A DNA stretch of 64,000 nucleotides from assembly GCA_963798775.1 (NCBI GenBank), contig CAWCUK010000004.1:248001-312000 (forward strand), written 5' to 3'. Below, in pieces: positions 39,176 to 48,875 of this stretch; the stretch's first letter is position 1; each line of letters starts with the position of its first letter. Origin of the DNA: CAWCUK01 sp963798775 (GTDB taxonomy: Bacteria > Bacteroidota > Ignavibacteria > Ignavibacteriales > Ignavibacteriaceae). The position numbers were made by a program, and so were the translations under genes. The notes beneath the pieces are model-generated. The model saw only the letters and a program-made list of their open reading frames with translations, did not search any database and had not been told where the DNA came from.

Positions 39176-40396
39176 TTATTTTATTTTTATAAATTTTCTT
39201 TTTCCTACTTTAAGGATTTTTTCGGAATCCAAAGAAACCGTCGCGGTTACATCATCAATTTTTTCTCCGTTAATCGAAACACCGCCTTGTGCTACAAGTC
39301 TTCTGGCTTCTCCTTTAGAAGGAGCAAAATTAACCGTTACTATTAAATCTAATATTCCTATTTCTTTTATACTTTCTTCAAACTTATGAACCGGAATATC
39401 GTCCGGAATCTCTTTTTTAATAAATACTTTATCAAACTCTTCTTCCGCGTTATAAGCCGATTTTTTATCGTAATACATTTCTACTAATTTTTTAGCAAGC
39501 TCTCTTTTTATATTTCTCGGATTTACTTTTTCATCTTCTAATTTATTTTTTATTTCATTTAATTCTTCGTTAGAAATATCCGTTGCAAGTTCATAATATG
39601 TATAAATTAAATTATCCGGAATAGATAAAGTTTTACCGAAAATATTTTGCGGCGTATCGGAAATACCTATATAATTATTATAAGACTTACTCATTTTTTC
39701 AACGCCGTCAGTTCCTACAATTAAAGGCATTGTTAAAATTACTTGCGGTTCAATTTCGAATTCTCTTTGAATATCCCTGCCGACAAGTAAATTAAATTTT
39801 TGATCGGTTCCGCCTAATTCAACATCACTTTCAATCGCCACAGAATCCATTGCCTGAGCAAGAGGATATAAGAATTCATGAATGCTTATAGGCTCGCCGC
39901 CTTTAAATCTTTTTGTAAAATCATCTCTTTCCAGCATTCGCGCAACTGTATATTTTGAAGAAAGTTTTATAACATCTTCAAAAGACATTTTACTTAGCCA
40001 TTGACTGTTATATACAATTTTTGTCTTTTCCCTGTTCAAAATTTTTGAAGCCTGGTCAAAATAAGATTGTCCGTTCTCCCTGGTTTCCTCAAGTGAAAGG
40101 GCGGGGCGAGTAACATTTCTTCCCGAAGGATCTCCGATCATTCCGGTAAAATCGCCTATAATTAATATCGCTTGATGACCTAAATCCTGAAATTGAGCAA
40201 GTTTTCTTAAAACCACTGAATGCCCGATATGCAGATCCGGACGGCTGGGATCGCAGCCTAATTTAATTTTAAGCTGTTTTCCTTCTTTTTGTGAATTTTC
40301 AAGTTTCTTTACTAATTCATCTTCCGGAATAATTTCAAATGCACCTCTTTTAATAAGATCCATTTGTTCATTAATTGGAGGGAACTGTAGTTTCAT
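39176..40396 (-). CDS. tyrS: tyrosyl-tRNA synthetase
   Basis: This 406-residue class I aminoacyl-tRNA synthetase contains the HIGH motif (DLHIGHSVVLRK), the tyrosine/GDFTGMIGDPSGRN segment, LGGTDQKFNLL, and KMSKS (VEKMSKSYNNYIG). A C-terminal S4 RNA-binding domain includes APSKGEARRLVAQGGVSINGE. Its length and motifs fit the TyrZ-like clade. It is followed by pdaD 21 bases away and preceded by smpB, all on the minus strand. Confidence 0.95.
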   Translation of the reverse strand: MKLQFPPINEQMDLIKRGAFEIIPEDELVKKLENSQKEGKQLKIKLGCDPSRPDLHIGHSVVLRKLAQFQDLGHQAILIIGDFTGMIGDPSGRNVTRPALSLEETRENGQSYFDQASKILNREKTKIVYNSQWLSKMSFEDVIKLSSKYTVARMLERDDFTKRFKGGEPISIHEFLYPLAQAMDSVAIESDVELGGTDQKFNLLVGRDIQREFEIEPQVILTMPLIVGTDGVEKMSKSYNNYIGISDTPQNIFGKTLSIPDNLIYTYYELATDISNEELNEIKNKLEDEKVNPRNIKRELAKKLVEMYYDKKSAYNAEEEFDKVFIKKEIPDDIPVHKFEESIKEIGILDLIVTVNFAPSKGEARRLVAQGGVSINGEKIDDVTATVSLDSEKILKVGKRKFIKIK

Positions 40397-40460
40397 TATT
40401 CAACACAATTTTTTATAAATAAATAGGAATATTTTTTTAAGAATCGGGCAAATGTTAAAT

Positions 40461-40919
40461 CTAATATTTTATTCTTCTCTCCTGCTCACGCTGGAGATCT
40501 TTTTTAGCAATAGATTCTCGTTTATCATAAACTTTTTTGCCTTTGGCAAGTGCAAGCTCTACTTTTACTTTTCCGTTTTTGAAGTAAAGCCTAAGCGGGA
40601 TTAAAGTTAAACCTTTTTCTTTAACTTTACCAATTAGTTTTCTAATCTCACTTTTATTGAGTAGAAGTTTCCGTGGCCTGGTGGGCTCGTGATTATTGAT
40701 ATTTCCTTGCTCATAAATACTTATATGCGCGCCTATTAACCAAACTTCGCCATTTTTTAAATTTGCATAACTATCAACTAAATTTGCTTTTCCTTGTCGT
40801 AAAGATTTAACTTCCGTTCCTTGAAGAACAAGTCCTGCTTCATATGTCTGCAAAATCGCATATTCATGCCTGGCTTTACGATTTACTGTTATATTTTTTT
40901 CTTCGTTATCTTTTACCAT
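40461..40919 (-). CDS. smpB: SsrA-binding protein SmpB
   Basis: This 152-residue protein binds tmRNA for trans-translation rescue of stalled ribosomes. Signature stretches are NRKARHEYAILQTYEAGLVLQGTEVKSLR-type residues, the GEVWLIGAHISIYEQGN strand and the basic C-terminal tail with KKVYDKRESIAKKDLQRE. Length is typical. The tmRNA gene itself is not seen nearby. Confidence 0.96.
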   Translation of the reverse strand: MVKDNEEKNITVNRKARHEYAILQTYEAGLVLQGTEVKSLRQGKANLVDSYANLKNGEVWLIGAHISIYEQGNINNHEPTRPRKLLLNKSEIRKLIGKVKEKGLTLIPLRLYFKNGKVKVELALAKGKKVYDKRESIAKKDLQREQERRIKY

Positions 40920-41140
40920 AATTCTTAAATATTAAGTGCAAAAGTTATTTTTATTGTTTAAGAAAAGCAAGAAAAGGTATCAATTATTATTCTATTTTTT
41001 TGTATTCAACATCATGGTTCATTTTCTGATGCTTAATCTGATCATAAATTATTTTCATAATTATTCAATTTTTTTCTTTTAAGATTTACAATGATTATAT
41101 ATTTTTAGCCGGAGTTAATTTTTCCACTGAAATAAAATAT

Positions 41141-43357
41141 ATGCATAAAAATATTATTCATCTTTTAATATTTATTTTCTCTTTCTTTTTCTTAGCGGGA
41201 TGCGGAAATAAGCGGGCGGATAATGAAATAGTTATCTGGCATAATATGCGTCCGGAAGAAAAAAATATTCTTCAACGACAGATTGATGAGTTTGCGCGGC
41301 TTAATCCGGATATAAAAGTTACTCAGCTTTATAAAGAAACTGAGGAAATGCGATCCGGATATATTGTAGCCGCTATCGGTGGACAAGGTCCGGATTTAAT
41401 TTATGGACCTTCCGATCAAGTAGGGCCGTTTGAAGAGATGAATATTATTCTTCCTTTAGATACTATTTTTTCCAAGAGTTACATCAATAAATTTAATAAA
41501 AGCGCGTTAATTTATTCGCATGGAAGATTATGGCAATTAGCGGATAAACTAGGCAACCATTTAATGCTGGTTTATAATAAGGATTTAGTTCCCGAACCGC
41601 CGAAAACAGATAAAGAATTAATTGAAATTGGGAAAAAATTAACAAAAGATTTTAATAATGACGGAAGAATTGATCAATACGGATTAGTTTGGAATTATAC
41701 AGAACCATATTTCTTCGTCCCATTTCTTACAGGTTTTGGGGGATGGATTTTAGACAGTACAAATACTCCTACTTTAAACACTCCTCAAATGGTGAATGCT
41801 CTTAAATTTATAAGAGATTTAAGAGATAAGTATAAAATTATTCCGGGTGAAGCAGATTATGATATTGCCGATGTCCTTTTCAAAGAAGGAAAAGCAGGAA
41901 TGATTATAAACGGAGATTGGTCGTGGTCAAGTTACGGCAACGCCGGGATTAATTATGGAATTGCCGTTTTACCTAAAATAACAAAAACCGGCTTATACAG
42001 CAGGCCTATGATAGCTCCGAAAGGTTATTCAATAAATAAAAATGTTGATGAGGTAAAACTTGAAAAAATAAAAAAGCTGCTCAAGTTTTTAATGAGTCCG
42101 GAAAAACAACTTGAAACCGCTTTGGAAGTAAAAACTTTTCCTAGCAGAAAAGAAGTTTATGATGATCCGCAATTTTTAGCCGATCCTATTTTATCAAATT
42201 CTAAAAAACAAATTGATCTGGGAATTCCTCTGCCGATAGTTACGGAAATGAGAGCGGTTTGGGATGCGATGCGCCCGGCTTACCAGGCGGTTTTAAATGG
42301 TTCAATTACTGCCGAACAAGCCGCGCGGCAAATGCAGAAATCAGCGGTTCAAAAAATATCTGAACTTAGGGAAGATGTAACAAATCCTTTCTGGGGAATA
42401 TTTGTTCAAATTATTCTTTTATTGGCTGTTATTGTAGTTTTGTTCTTGATGCGGAAAAGTATTTTAGCGTTCTTCAAAAATCTAAGAAAAGATTCTTTTG
42501 CTTATATTCTCGCATTACCGGCAATTATAATTATGCTGGCGGTAATTTTTTATCCTTTTGTTTATAATATAATTCTCTCTTTTTCTAATATGAGTTTGGC
42601 CCATATAAAAGATTGGAGTATAATTGGTTTTGATCAGTATCTAAAAGTTTTTACGGAACCGCAGTTTTATACTTTTTTTGTGAAAACCATAATTTGGACT
42701 GTCGTAAATATGGTGTTTCATGTAGGCTTAGGCGTTACTTTAGCGTTACTTTTGAACAGAAAACTTCCCGGTTCAGGAATATTCAGAACTTTACTCATTC
42801 TTCCTTGGGCAATTCCTCAGTATATTGTTGCTTTAACCTGGCGCGGAATGTTTAATTTTGAATACGGTTCCATAAATTTAATGCTTGTTAAATTTTTTTC
42901 ACTTTCACCCGTTGAATGGCTCAAATCTCCGGTAGAAGCTTTTGCCGCTGTAATTATTACAAATATTTGGCTTGGTTTTCCATTTATGATGATAATAGCA
43001 CTCGGGGCTTTGCAAAGTATTCCGCAAGAACTTTATGAAGCCGCCGATATTGACGGAGCGAGATGGTTTCATAAATTGAAGAAAATAACTATTCCTTTAA
43101 TTAAACCGGTTATGATTCCGGCAATTACTCTCGGTGTTATCTGGACTTTCAATAACATAAATGTTGTTTGGCTTGTAAGCAACGCCGGGGAACCGTCCGA
43201 TAAAACTCATATTTTAGTCTCATTCGTTTATAAAGCGGCGTTTAATTTATACAGATACGGATATGCCGCAGCTTTTAGTGTTATCATTTTCTTAATTCTA
43301 CTGGGTTTTGGTTTAACTTTTATGAAAAGGTCAAAAGCTACGGAATCAGTTTACTAA
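41141..43357 (+). CDS. fused sugar ABC transporter: lipoprotein substrate-binding domain plus MalF-type permease
   Basis: This 738-residue fusion has an N-terminal lipoprotein signal (LAGCGNKRA, Cys near residue 21). A solute-binding domain of the extracellular sugar-binding family follows (about 25-415), with IVIWHNMRPEEKNILQ and MIINGDWSWSSYGNAG. A hydrophobic segment lies at about 420-445, and then a MalF-type permease with six helices and the EAA loop LYEAADIDGARWFHKLKKITIP. One chain therefore binds the sugar outside the membrane and transports it. It lies 25 bases before a MalG-like partner permease. The ATPase (MalK-like) is not in the window and may be shared. Sequence is continuous, so the fusion is not a frameshift artefact. 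Confidence 0.9.
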   Translation: MHKNIIHLLIFIFSFFFLAGCGNKRADNEIVIWHNMRPEEKNILQRQIDEFARLNPDIKVTQLYKETEEMRSGYIVAAIGGQGPDLIYGPSDQVGPFEEMNIILPLDTIFSKSYINKFNKSALIYSHGRLWQLADKLGNHLMLVYNKDLVPEPPKTDKELIEIGKKLTKDFNNDGRIDQYGLVWNYTEPYFFVPFLTGFGGWILDSTNTPTLNTPQMVNALKFIRDLRDKYKIIPGEADYDIADVLFKEGKAGMIINGDWSWSSYGNAGINYGIAVLPKITKTGLYSRPMIAPKGYSINKNVDEVKLEKIKKLLKFLMSPEKQLETALEVKTFPSRKEVYDDPQFLADPILSNSKKQIDLGIPLPIVTEMRAVWDAMRPAYQAVLNGSITAEQAARQMQKSAVQKISELREDVTNPFWGIFVQIILLLAVIVVLFLMRKSILAFFKNLRKDSFAYILALPAIIIMLAVIFYPFVYNIILSFSNMSLAHIKDWSIIGFDQYLKVFTEPQFYTFFVKTIIWTVVNMVFHVGLGVTLALLLNRKLPGSGIFRTLLILPWAIPQYIVALTWRGMFNFEYGSINLMLVKFFSLSPVEWLKSPVEAFAAVIITNIWLGFPFMMIIALGALQSIPQELYEAADIDGARWFHKLKKITIPLIKPVMIPAITLGVIWTFNNINVVWLVSNAGEPSDKTHILVSFVYKAAFNLYRYGYAAAFSVIIFLILLGFGLTFMKRSKATESVY

Positions 43358-43382
43358 AAATTGGGATAAAAATAGGTTTAAA

Positions 43383-44216
43383 ATGAAAAAGAAAAATATA
43401 TTTATAGATATTTTAACTTATCTATTCCTAATTATTTTTACCGGAATCTGTCTTTATCCGGTTATAAATGTTTTTACAATTTCAATCCGGCCGGATGATA
43501 AACTGCTTTCCACTTCTTTGGCAATTATTCCGGCAAACGCTACATTCAAATCTTATGTTGAATTATTTACAAACCGTCCTTTTTTGCTTTGGGTTTGGAA
43601 TTCATCCTTAGTCTCATTCGCTGTTACAATTACGGGAGTCGCATTTGCATCCACCGCGGGATACGCGCTTTCTCGATTTAATTTTGTAGGCAAACAGTCA
43701 AGTTTACTCGGTCTTCTAACCACACAAATGTTTCCCGCTACAATGCTTCTTCTGCCGATGTACATAATGCTTATTAAACTTCAGTTAATAAACAGTTATT
43801 TAGGAATTATAATTATTTATTCCGCAACCGCGCTGCCGTTTTGCGTTTGGCAAATGAAAGGATATTATGATACAATTCCATTCAGTTTAGAGGAAAGTGC
43901 TAGAATTGACGGCTGTACAAAATGGCAGGCTTTTTATAAAATTATTTTTCCCCTTGCCGCTCCCGCGCTTGTAATAACCGCTTTATTTTCTTTTATGACG
44001 GCCTGGTCGGAATATATTGTCGCGGCACAAGTTTTGCAGGATACTTCTCTTTATACGCTTCCGCTGGGATTAAAATCCTTTCAATCAAATCTTACAACTG
44101 AATGGGGATTGTACGCAGCAGCAGCTTTAGTTGTAAGTATTCCTGTAGTAGCTTTATTTATAATTTTAAGTAAATGGCTTGTTTCGGGATTAACTTTGGG
44201 AAGCGTAAAAGGATAA
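43383..44216 (+). CDS. MalG-type sugar ABC transporter permease
   Basis: This 277-residue permease has six membrane segments and the EAA loop LEESARIDGCTKWQAFYKIIFPL, ending in VSGLTLGSVKG, the usual MalG end. It pairs with the permease half of the preceding fusion gene to form the transport channel. The substrate is probably an oligosaccharide such as a maltodextrin, judged only from the family and from the neighbouring sugar-type MFS gene. Confidence 0.93.
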   Translation: MKKKNIFIDILTYLFLIIFTGICLYPVINVFTISIRPDDKLLSTSLAIIPANATFKSYVELFTNRPFLLWVWNSSLVSFAVTITGVAFASTAGYALSRFNFVGKQSSLLGLLTTQMFPATMLLLPMYIMLIKLQLINSYLGIIIIYSATALPFCVWQMKGYYDTIPFSLEESARIDGCTKWQAFYKIIFPLAAPALVITALFSFMTAWSEYIVAAQVLQDTSLYTLPLGLKSFQSNLTTEWGLYAAAALVVSIPVVALFIILSKWLVSGLTLGSVKG

Positions 44217-44223
44217 TATTAAA

Positions 44224-44250
44224 AACCCGCAAGTTTTTTTGCGGGATTTA
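44224..44250. terminator. bidirectional terminator between convergent transport genes
   Basis: CCCGCAA (44226-44232) pairs with TTGCGGG (44239-44245). A T-rich stretch follows on the minus strand (AAAAA upstream on plus), so it best ends the minus-strand MFS gene, and it may also stop the malG-like gene, which ends at 44216. Confidence 0.6.
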
Positions 44251-44291
44251 ATTATACTAACTATAAATTTATTTGAAATAAAATAAAATAT

Positions 44292-45806
44292 TTAAGCTCT
44301 AACCTCATCAACATCTTTAACAAACATTACCATTATTCCGGCAAAAATCATTGAGGCGCCGCCTAACAGAAGAGCATAAATCGCTTCACCGCCGAAAGGA
44401 ACTCTTACAAACCAGCCGAGAATTGCCGCCGCTGTAATTTGGGGAATTACTATAAAGAAATTAAAAATCCCCATGTAAACTCCCATTTTTTCCGGCGGAA
44501 TTGAACCGGCTAAAATTGCATACGGCATTGCCAGAATAGAAGCCCATGCAAGTCCTATTCCTAATTCAGAAATTAATAATAGATTAGGATCTTTTATTAC
44601 ATAAAATGAAGCAAAAGATAATCCGCCGATAACAAGACTTATCATATGGACACTTTTTCTGCTGGTTTTTTTTGCAAGCCAAACTAGAACAAAAGCCATT
44701 ACGGCGGCAAATCCATTATAAACCGACATTAAAACTCCAACCCAATCGGCACCTTTATTATATATTTCGGAGGTGGGATCGGTTGCGTTGTATATATGAT
44801 GAGTAACCGCGGGAGTTGTGTAAATCCACATTGCAAATAATGCGAACCATGAAAAAAACTGTACAACAGCAAGCTGTTTCATAGTTGTAGGCATTTTATA
44901 AAGATCATTAGTAACTACCACAAAACCATGCTTTATAGCTCCGGCTTTTGTCATCGCACCCGCAATTAATTGTACAATTCCAAAGGCAATTAAGCCGATA
45001 AAAAGAACGTATAAACCAAAATCATTTTCATTAAGCGCAAAATGAAGAATTGCCGATAAAACTAGTCCGGCTATTAACCAAATAGTTCCGTTTTTAAAAA
45101 ATTTAGAAGATGAAACATCCAAAGGAAGCGATGTTTTATTCTTTTGTAAATCGGCCTCTGCCTTGGCAAATTTAGCTAACTCTTCCGGTGTATATTCCTT
45201 AGAAGTTAAAACTGTATAGAGAACAGCAAGAAAGAAAACAGAACCGCCGATATAAAAAGAAAATTTAACAGAATCCGGAATTTCACCCGCTGCGGCGGTA
45301 TTAGCAATATTAAACCAATTGGTTAAAATATAAGGAAGTGCCGAAGCAACAACAGCTCCTATTCCGATAAAAAAGCTCTGCATTGAGTAGCCGATTGTTC
45401 GCTGTTCTGAGGGAAGATTATCGGCAACAAAAGCACGGAAAGGTTCCATTGAAATATTTATAGAGGCGTCCATTATCCAAAGCATTCCGGCAGCAATCCA
45501 AAGTACGGGAGAATTAGGCATAAAAATAATTGCCGCCGAAGCCAGAATAGCGCCGGAAAAAAAATAGGGCCTTCTACGTCCTAACCGGTTCCAAGTTTTA
45601 TCGCTCATATGCCCAATAATAGGCTGAATAATTAATCCGGTAACCGGCGCCGCAATCCATAGAATTGGAATATCATCTATTTTTGCGCCGAGTGTTTCAA
45701 AAATTCTGCTTACATTTGCGTTTTGGAGAGCGAAGCCAAATTGAATGCCCAGAAATCCAAAGCTCATATTCCAGATTTGCCAGAAAGATAAACAAGGTTT
45801 TTGCAT
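44292..45806 (-). CDS. MFS sugar transporter (SLC45/GPH-like)
   Basis: This 504-residue protein has twelve hydrophobic segments. The motif HMSDKTWNRLGRRRPYFFSG between TM2 and TM3 and the first-helix start MSFGFLGIQFGFALQNANVSRIFETLGA match the sucrose/maltose-type SLC45 branch common in Bacteroidota-like bacteria. It probably imports a disaccharide with cations. It lies opposite the sugar ABC genes, so this region holds two routes for sugar uptake. The start at 45806 gives a complete first helix. Confidence 0.88.
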   Translation of the reverse strand: MQKPCLSFWQIWNMSFGFLGIQFGFALQNANVSRIFETLGAKIDDIPILWIAAPVTGLIIQPIIGHMSDKTWNRLGRRRPYFFSGAILASAAIIFMPNSPVLWIAAGMLWIMDASINISMEPFRAFVADNLPSEQRTIGYSMQSFFIGIGAVVASALPYILTNWFNIANTAAAGEIPDSVKFSFYIGGSVFFLAVLYTVLTSKEYTPEELAKFAKAEADLQKNKTSLPLDVSSSKFFKNGTIWLIAGLVLSAILHFALNENDFGLYVLFIGLIAFGIVQLIAGAMTKAGAIKHGFVVVTNDLYKMPTTMKQLAVVQFFSWFALFAMWIYTTPAVTHHIYNATDPTSEIYNKGADWVGVLMSVYNGFAAVMAFVLVWLAKKTSRKSVHMISLVIGGLSFASFYVIKDPNLLLISELGIGLAWASILAMPYAILAGSIPPEKMGVYMGIFNFFIVIPQITAAAILGWFVRVPFGGEAIYALLLGGASMIFAGIMVMFVKDVDEVRA

Positions 45807-45904
45807 TGACAGCCTTATGATTATATTTCACTGCCGGTAAAAATAATTTAAATGCGGTTAATTATCTATCTTTTTTAATATTGAATTAAAATTTCTTCAG
45901 CCAA

Positions 45905-47773
45905 ATGAAAATAGAAAAATTATTAAATGAGACAGCTGAAACTCCCGGCTCAGCTTTTTTTTATACGCCGGCAATTTATAATAAAAGTTATTCTTATTGG
46001 TTTACCGGGAAGCCGGCAGAAATTATTTCCGCGTCCACTATCGATGAGATTAAATCTTCTATAAAAAAAATAAATAAAAAATTAAAACAAGAATTAGTCG
46101 GTTATGCATTAATAACTTATGAAGCCGGTTATTCTTTCGAAAGGAAACTTCATAAATATTTTCCCCAAAATGAAAAATCTATTTTTTCTTTTTATTTTTT
46201 TGAAAAAGAACAACTTAAAATATTTAAATCTTCTAATTTAAGTTTTTCTGTTTCAGGAATTGAGGATTACAGCATAAGCAATTTCAAATTTAATACTTCA
46301 GCGGATGAATTTTCGGATGCCGTATCCAAAATAAAAGGTTTTATTGCCGAAGGAGATACTTATCAAGTTAATTATACAATAAAAGGGAAGTTTAATTACT
46401 CAGGAAATCCGGCGGATATATTTAAAAGATTACTCTTCAACCAATCGGCAAAATATTCAGCGTTTATAAATTGCGGTAACAATATTATAATTTCTGCTTC
46501 GCCCGAATTATTTTTTCATTTTAAAAAAGGTAAAATAATTACCAAACCGATGAAGGGTACCGGGAAACGGGGCATAAATATTAGCCAAGATATTTTATGC
46601 AAAAACAATCTCGGCAGCAGCAAAAAAGACAGGGCAGAAAATTTGATGATCGTAGATTTAATTAGAAACGATTTAGGCAGGATTAGCAAATTCGGTTCGG
46701 TAAAGGTAAAAGAACTTTTTTCGCTTGAAAAATATGAATCGGTTTATCAAATGATATCCGTAATTCAATCGAAAATTTCCGGAAATTTAAAATTCGGCGG
46801 TATAATCGAAAATCTTTTCCCATGCGGATCAATTACCGGCGCGCCCAAAATAAGAACAATGGAAATTATTAAAGAACTTGAAAAAGAAGAACGTGGAATT
46901 TATACCGGCGCGATTGGATTTATAAATAATAATGAAGCCATATTTAATGTTCCGATTAGAACAATAGTATTAAATAAAGAAAATAGATCGGGCGAAATAG
47001 GAATTGGAAGCGGAGTTACGTGGTACAGCGATCCCCAAAAAGAATATGATGAAACGGTGCTAAAAAGTAATTTCTTTACCAATCCAAAACCTTATTTTGA
47101 ATTGCTCGAAACTATGAAGTATGAGGCGGGAAAAGTATTCCTTTTAGATGAACATCTGGAAAGATTAAAATCTTCCGCGGATTTTTGGCTTTTCATGTTT
47201 GATGAAAAGAAAATACGAAAATTTATTAATAAATTTATAAAAGAGTTCAATCCTGATGAAAAATATAAACTTAGGTTAACACTGAATAAGTGGGGGAAAA
47301 TCAGTATTGAAAAAAGAGAGTTAGAAAATTTGCCCGATACAATTAAAATTATTATCTCAAATAAAAAAGTTAATTCAAAAGACCAGTTTAAATATTTTAA
47401 GACTACAAACAGAAAACTTTATAATGAAGAATTTCAATATTATAACAAAAAAGGATTTACGGAAGTAATTTTTTTTAACGAAAAAAAACAAATTTCAGAG
47501 GGGGCAATTACAAATATTTTTATTGTAAAAAATAATAAAATATATACTCCTTCAGTTAATAGCGGAATTTTGCCCGGTGTTTTTAGAAAATATCTTCTTC
47601 AAAATAATGCCGCTATAAAAGAAACTTTTCTCTTTAAAAATGACCTTTTAGATTCCGATGAAATATTTATTACCAATTCTGTTCGCGAAATTATAAAAGT
47701 TGATCAGCTGTATTTAAATGAAAAAGAATATAAAGAGTTTAAGTCTCCCATTTTACGCGATAAAGAATTTTAA
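45905..47773 (+). CDS. PabB-PabC fusion: aminodeoxychorismate synthase component I / 4-amino-4-deoxychorismate lyase
   Basis: This 622-residue fusion makes p-aminobenzoate for folate from chorismate. The N-terminal chorismate-binding part (about 1-385) has KPMKGTGKRG, where the Lys marks aminodeoxychorismate synthase and not anthranilate synthase, then MIVDLIRNDLGRI and CGSITGAPKIRTMEII. The C-terminal PLP-dependent lyase part (about 390-622) has the class IV aminotransferase pattern, including SEGAITNIFIVKNNKIYTPS and GILPGVFRKYLL. The glutamine amidotransferase PabA is not in view. Fused forms are known in several bacteria. Confidence 0.9.
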   Translation: MKIEKLLNETAETPGSAFFYTPAIYNKSYSYWFTGKPAEIISASTIDEIKSSIKKINKKLKQELVGYALITYEAGYSFERKLHKYFPQNEKSIFSFYFFEKEQLKIFKSSNLSFSVSGIEDYSISNFKFNTSADEFSDAVSKIKGFIAEGDTYQVNYTIKGKFNYSGNPADIFKRLLFNQSAKYSAFINCGNNIIISASPELFFHFKKGKIITKPMKGTGKRGINISQDILCKNNLGSSKKDRAENLMIVDLIRNDLGRISKFGSVKVKELFSLEKYESVYQMISVIQSKISGNLKFGGIIENLFPCGSITGAPKIRTMEIIKELEKEERGIYTGAIGFINNNEAIFNVPIRTIVLNKENRSGEIGIGSGVTWYSDPQKEYDETVLKSNFFTNPKPYFELLETMKYEAGKVFLLDEHLERLKSSADFWLFMFDEKKIRKFINKFIKEFNPDEKYKLRLTLNKWGKISIEKRELENLPDTIKIIISNKKVNSKDQFKYFKTTNRKLYNEEFQYYNKKGFTEVIFFNEKKQISEGAITNIFIVKNNKIYTPSVNSGILPGVFRKYLLQNNAAIKETFLFKNDLLDSDEIFITNSVREIIKVDQLYLNEKEYKEFKSPILRDKEF

Positions 47774-47831
47774 TCTAAATTTTAATATCTTGCTACAAAA
47801 TTTTTTAAAACAATTGGTTGCGCATTAAATC

Positions 47832-48875
47832 ATGCCCGAAGAACCGACAGCAATTTCGATAAGAAAAAAAGAACACATAGATCTGTGCCTAACTGATGAT
47901 GTGGCTTTCAAAGAAAAGAAAAATGGTTTCGACTTTTATGATTTTAAACATTATGCGATAACCGAAGTTGATCTGAATTCGATCGATTTCAGCAGAGAAT
48001 TTTTTGATAAAAAAATTGATCTCCCGTTTATTATTTCCTGCATGACCGGCGGAACAACTGAGGCCGAAAATATAAACGCAAAGCTTTCCATAGCCGCGAA
48101 TGAGCTTAATATTCCATTAGGTGTCGGAAGTCAGCGGCAGGCTTTAGAAAATAAGGATTTTCACGAGTCTTATAAAGTGATAAGAAAAAATGCTCCGTCT
48201 ATTCCGATTTTGGGAAATATTGGCGCGGCACAAGTTGCTAAAACTAAAGATTTCAGCGCGTTTCAAAAATTAGTAGATTTAATTGAAGCCGATGCTTTTG
48301 TAGTTCATATAAATCCTTTGCAGGAACTTCTTCAGAAAGATGGTGAACCGGTTTTTAAGGGATTGTTGAAAAATTTAGAAAAATTGGTGAATGTTTTAAA
48401 AATTCCTATTATCGCAAAAGAAGTAGGTTCAGGAATTTCTTACGAAGCCGCTAAAAATCTTTTAGAAATAGGTGTTAAAGGTATAGACGTTGCCGGTGCG
48501 GGAGGAACTAGTTGGTCGGGGGTGGAAATTTTAAGAAACAATCAAAATAATAACGAGTTTTGGGATTGGGGAATTCCAACTTCATACTGCATAAGAAAAA
48601 TTTCTAAACTGAAAAAACAATTTGACTTTTTACTTATCGGCTCAGGCGGAATATATAATGGAATTGATGCCGCAAAAGCTTTTGCGCTTGGCGCGGATTT
48701 AACTGCTTCGGCTAGAAATATACTTCAGAGTCTGGAGAATAATGATGTTGAAGGAGTTATTAGTTTAATAAAGAATTGGTTTGAAACCATAAGAAAAATT
48801 TTATTCTTAACCGGCTCAAATTCATTATCGGAACTGAAAAAGAATAAAATTATAAGAAAGGAAAAACTTCATTGA
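47832..48875 (+). CDS. fni: type II isopentenyl-diphosphate delta-isomerase
   Basis: This 347-residue FMN-dependent enzyme interconverts isopentenyl and dimethylallyl diphosphates. Signatures are RKKEHIDLCL at the start, SCMTGGT, GVGSQRQALEN and IDVAGAGGTSW, plus the glycine-rich IGSGGIYNGIDAAKA phosphate site near the end. It overlaps the downstream polyprenyl synthase gene by four bases. The two make the isoprenoid building blocks and chains. Confidence 0.94.
   Translation: MPEEPTAISIRKKEHIDLCLTDDVAFKEKKNGFDFYDFKHYAITEVDLNSIDFSREFFDKKIDLPFIISCMTGGTTEAENINAKLSIAANELNIPLGVGSQRQALENKDFHESYKVIRKNAPSIPILGNIGAAQVAKTKDFSAFQKLVDLIEADAFVVHINPLQELLQKDGEPVFKGLLKNLEKLVNVLKIPIIAKEVGSGISYEAAKNLLEIGVKGIDVAGAGGTSWSGVEILRNNQNNNEFWDWGIPTSYCIRKISKLKKQFDFLLIGSGGIYNGIDAAKAFALGADLTASARNILQSLENNDVEGVISLIKNWFETIRKILFLTGSNSLSELKKNKIIRKEKLH

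Noticed and set aside
40920..41140. The gap between smpB and the fused sugar transporter as a tmRNA (ssrA) gene
   Set aside because: No tRNA-like ends or tag sequence are seen in about 220 AT-rich bases.
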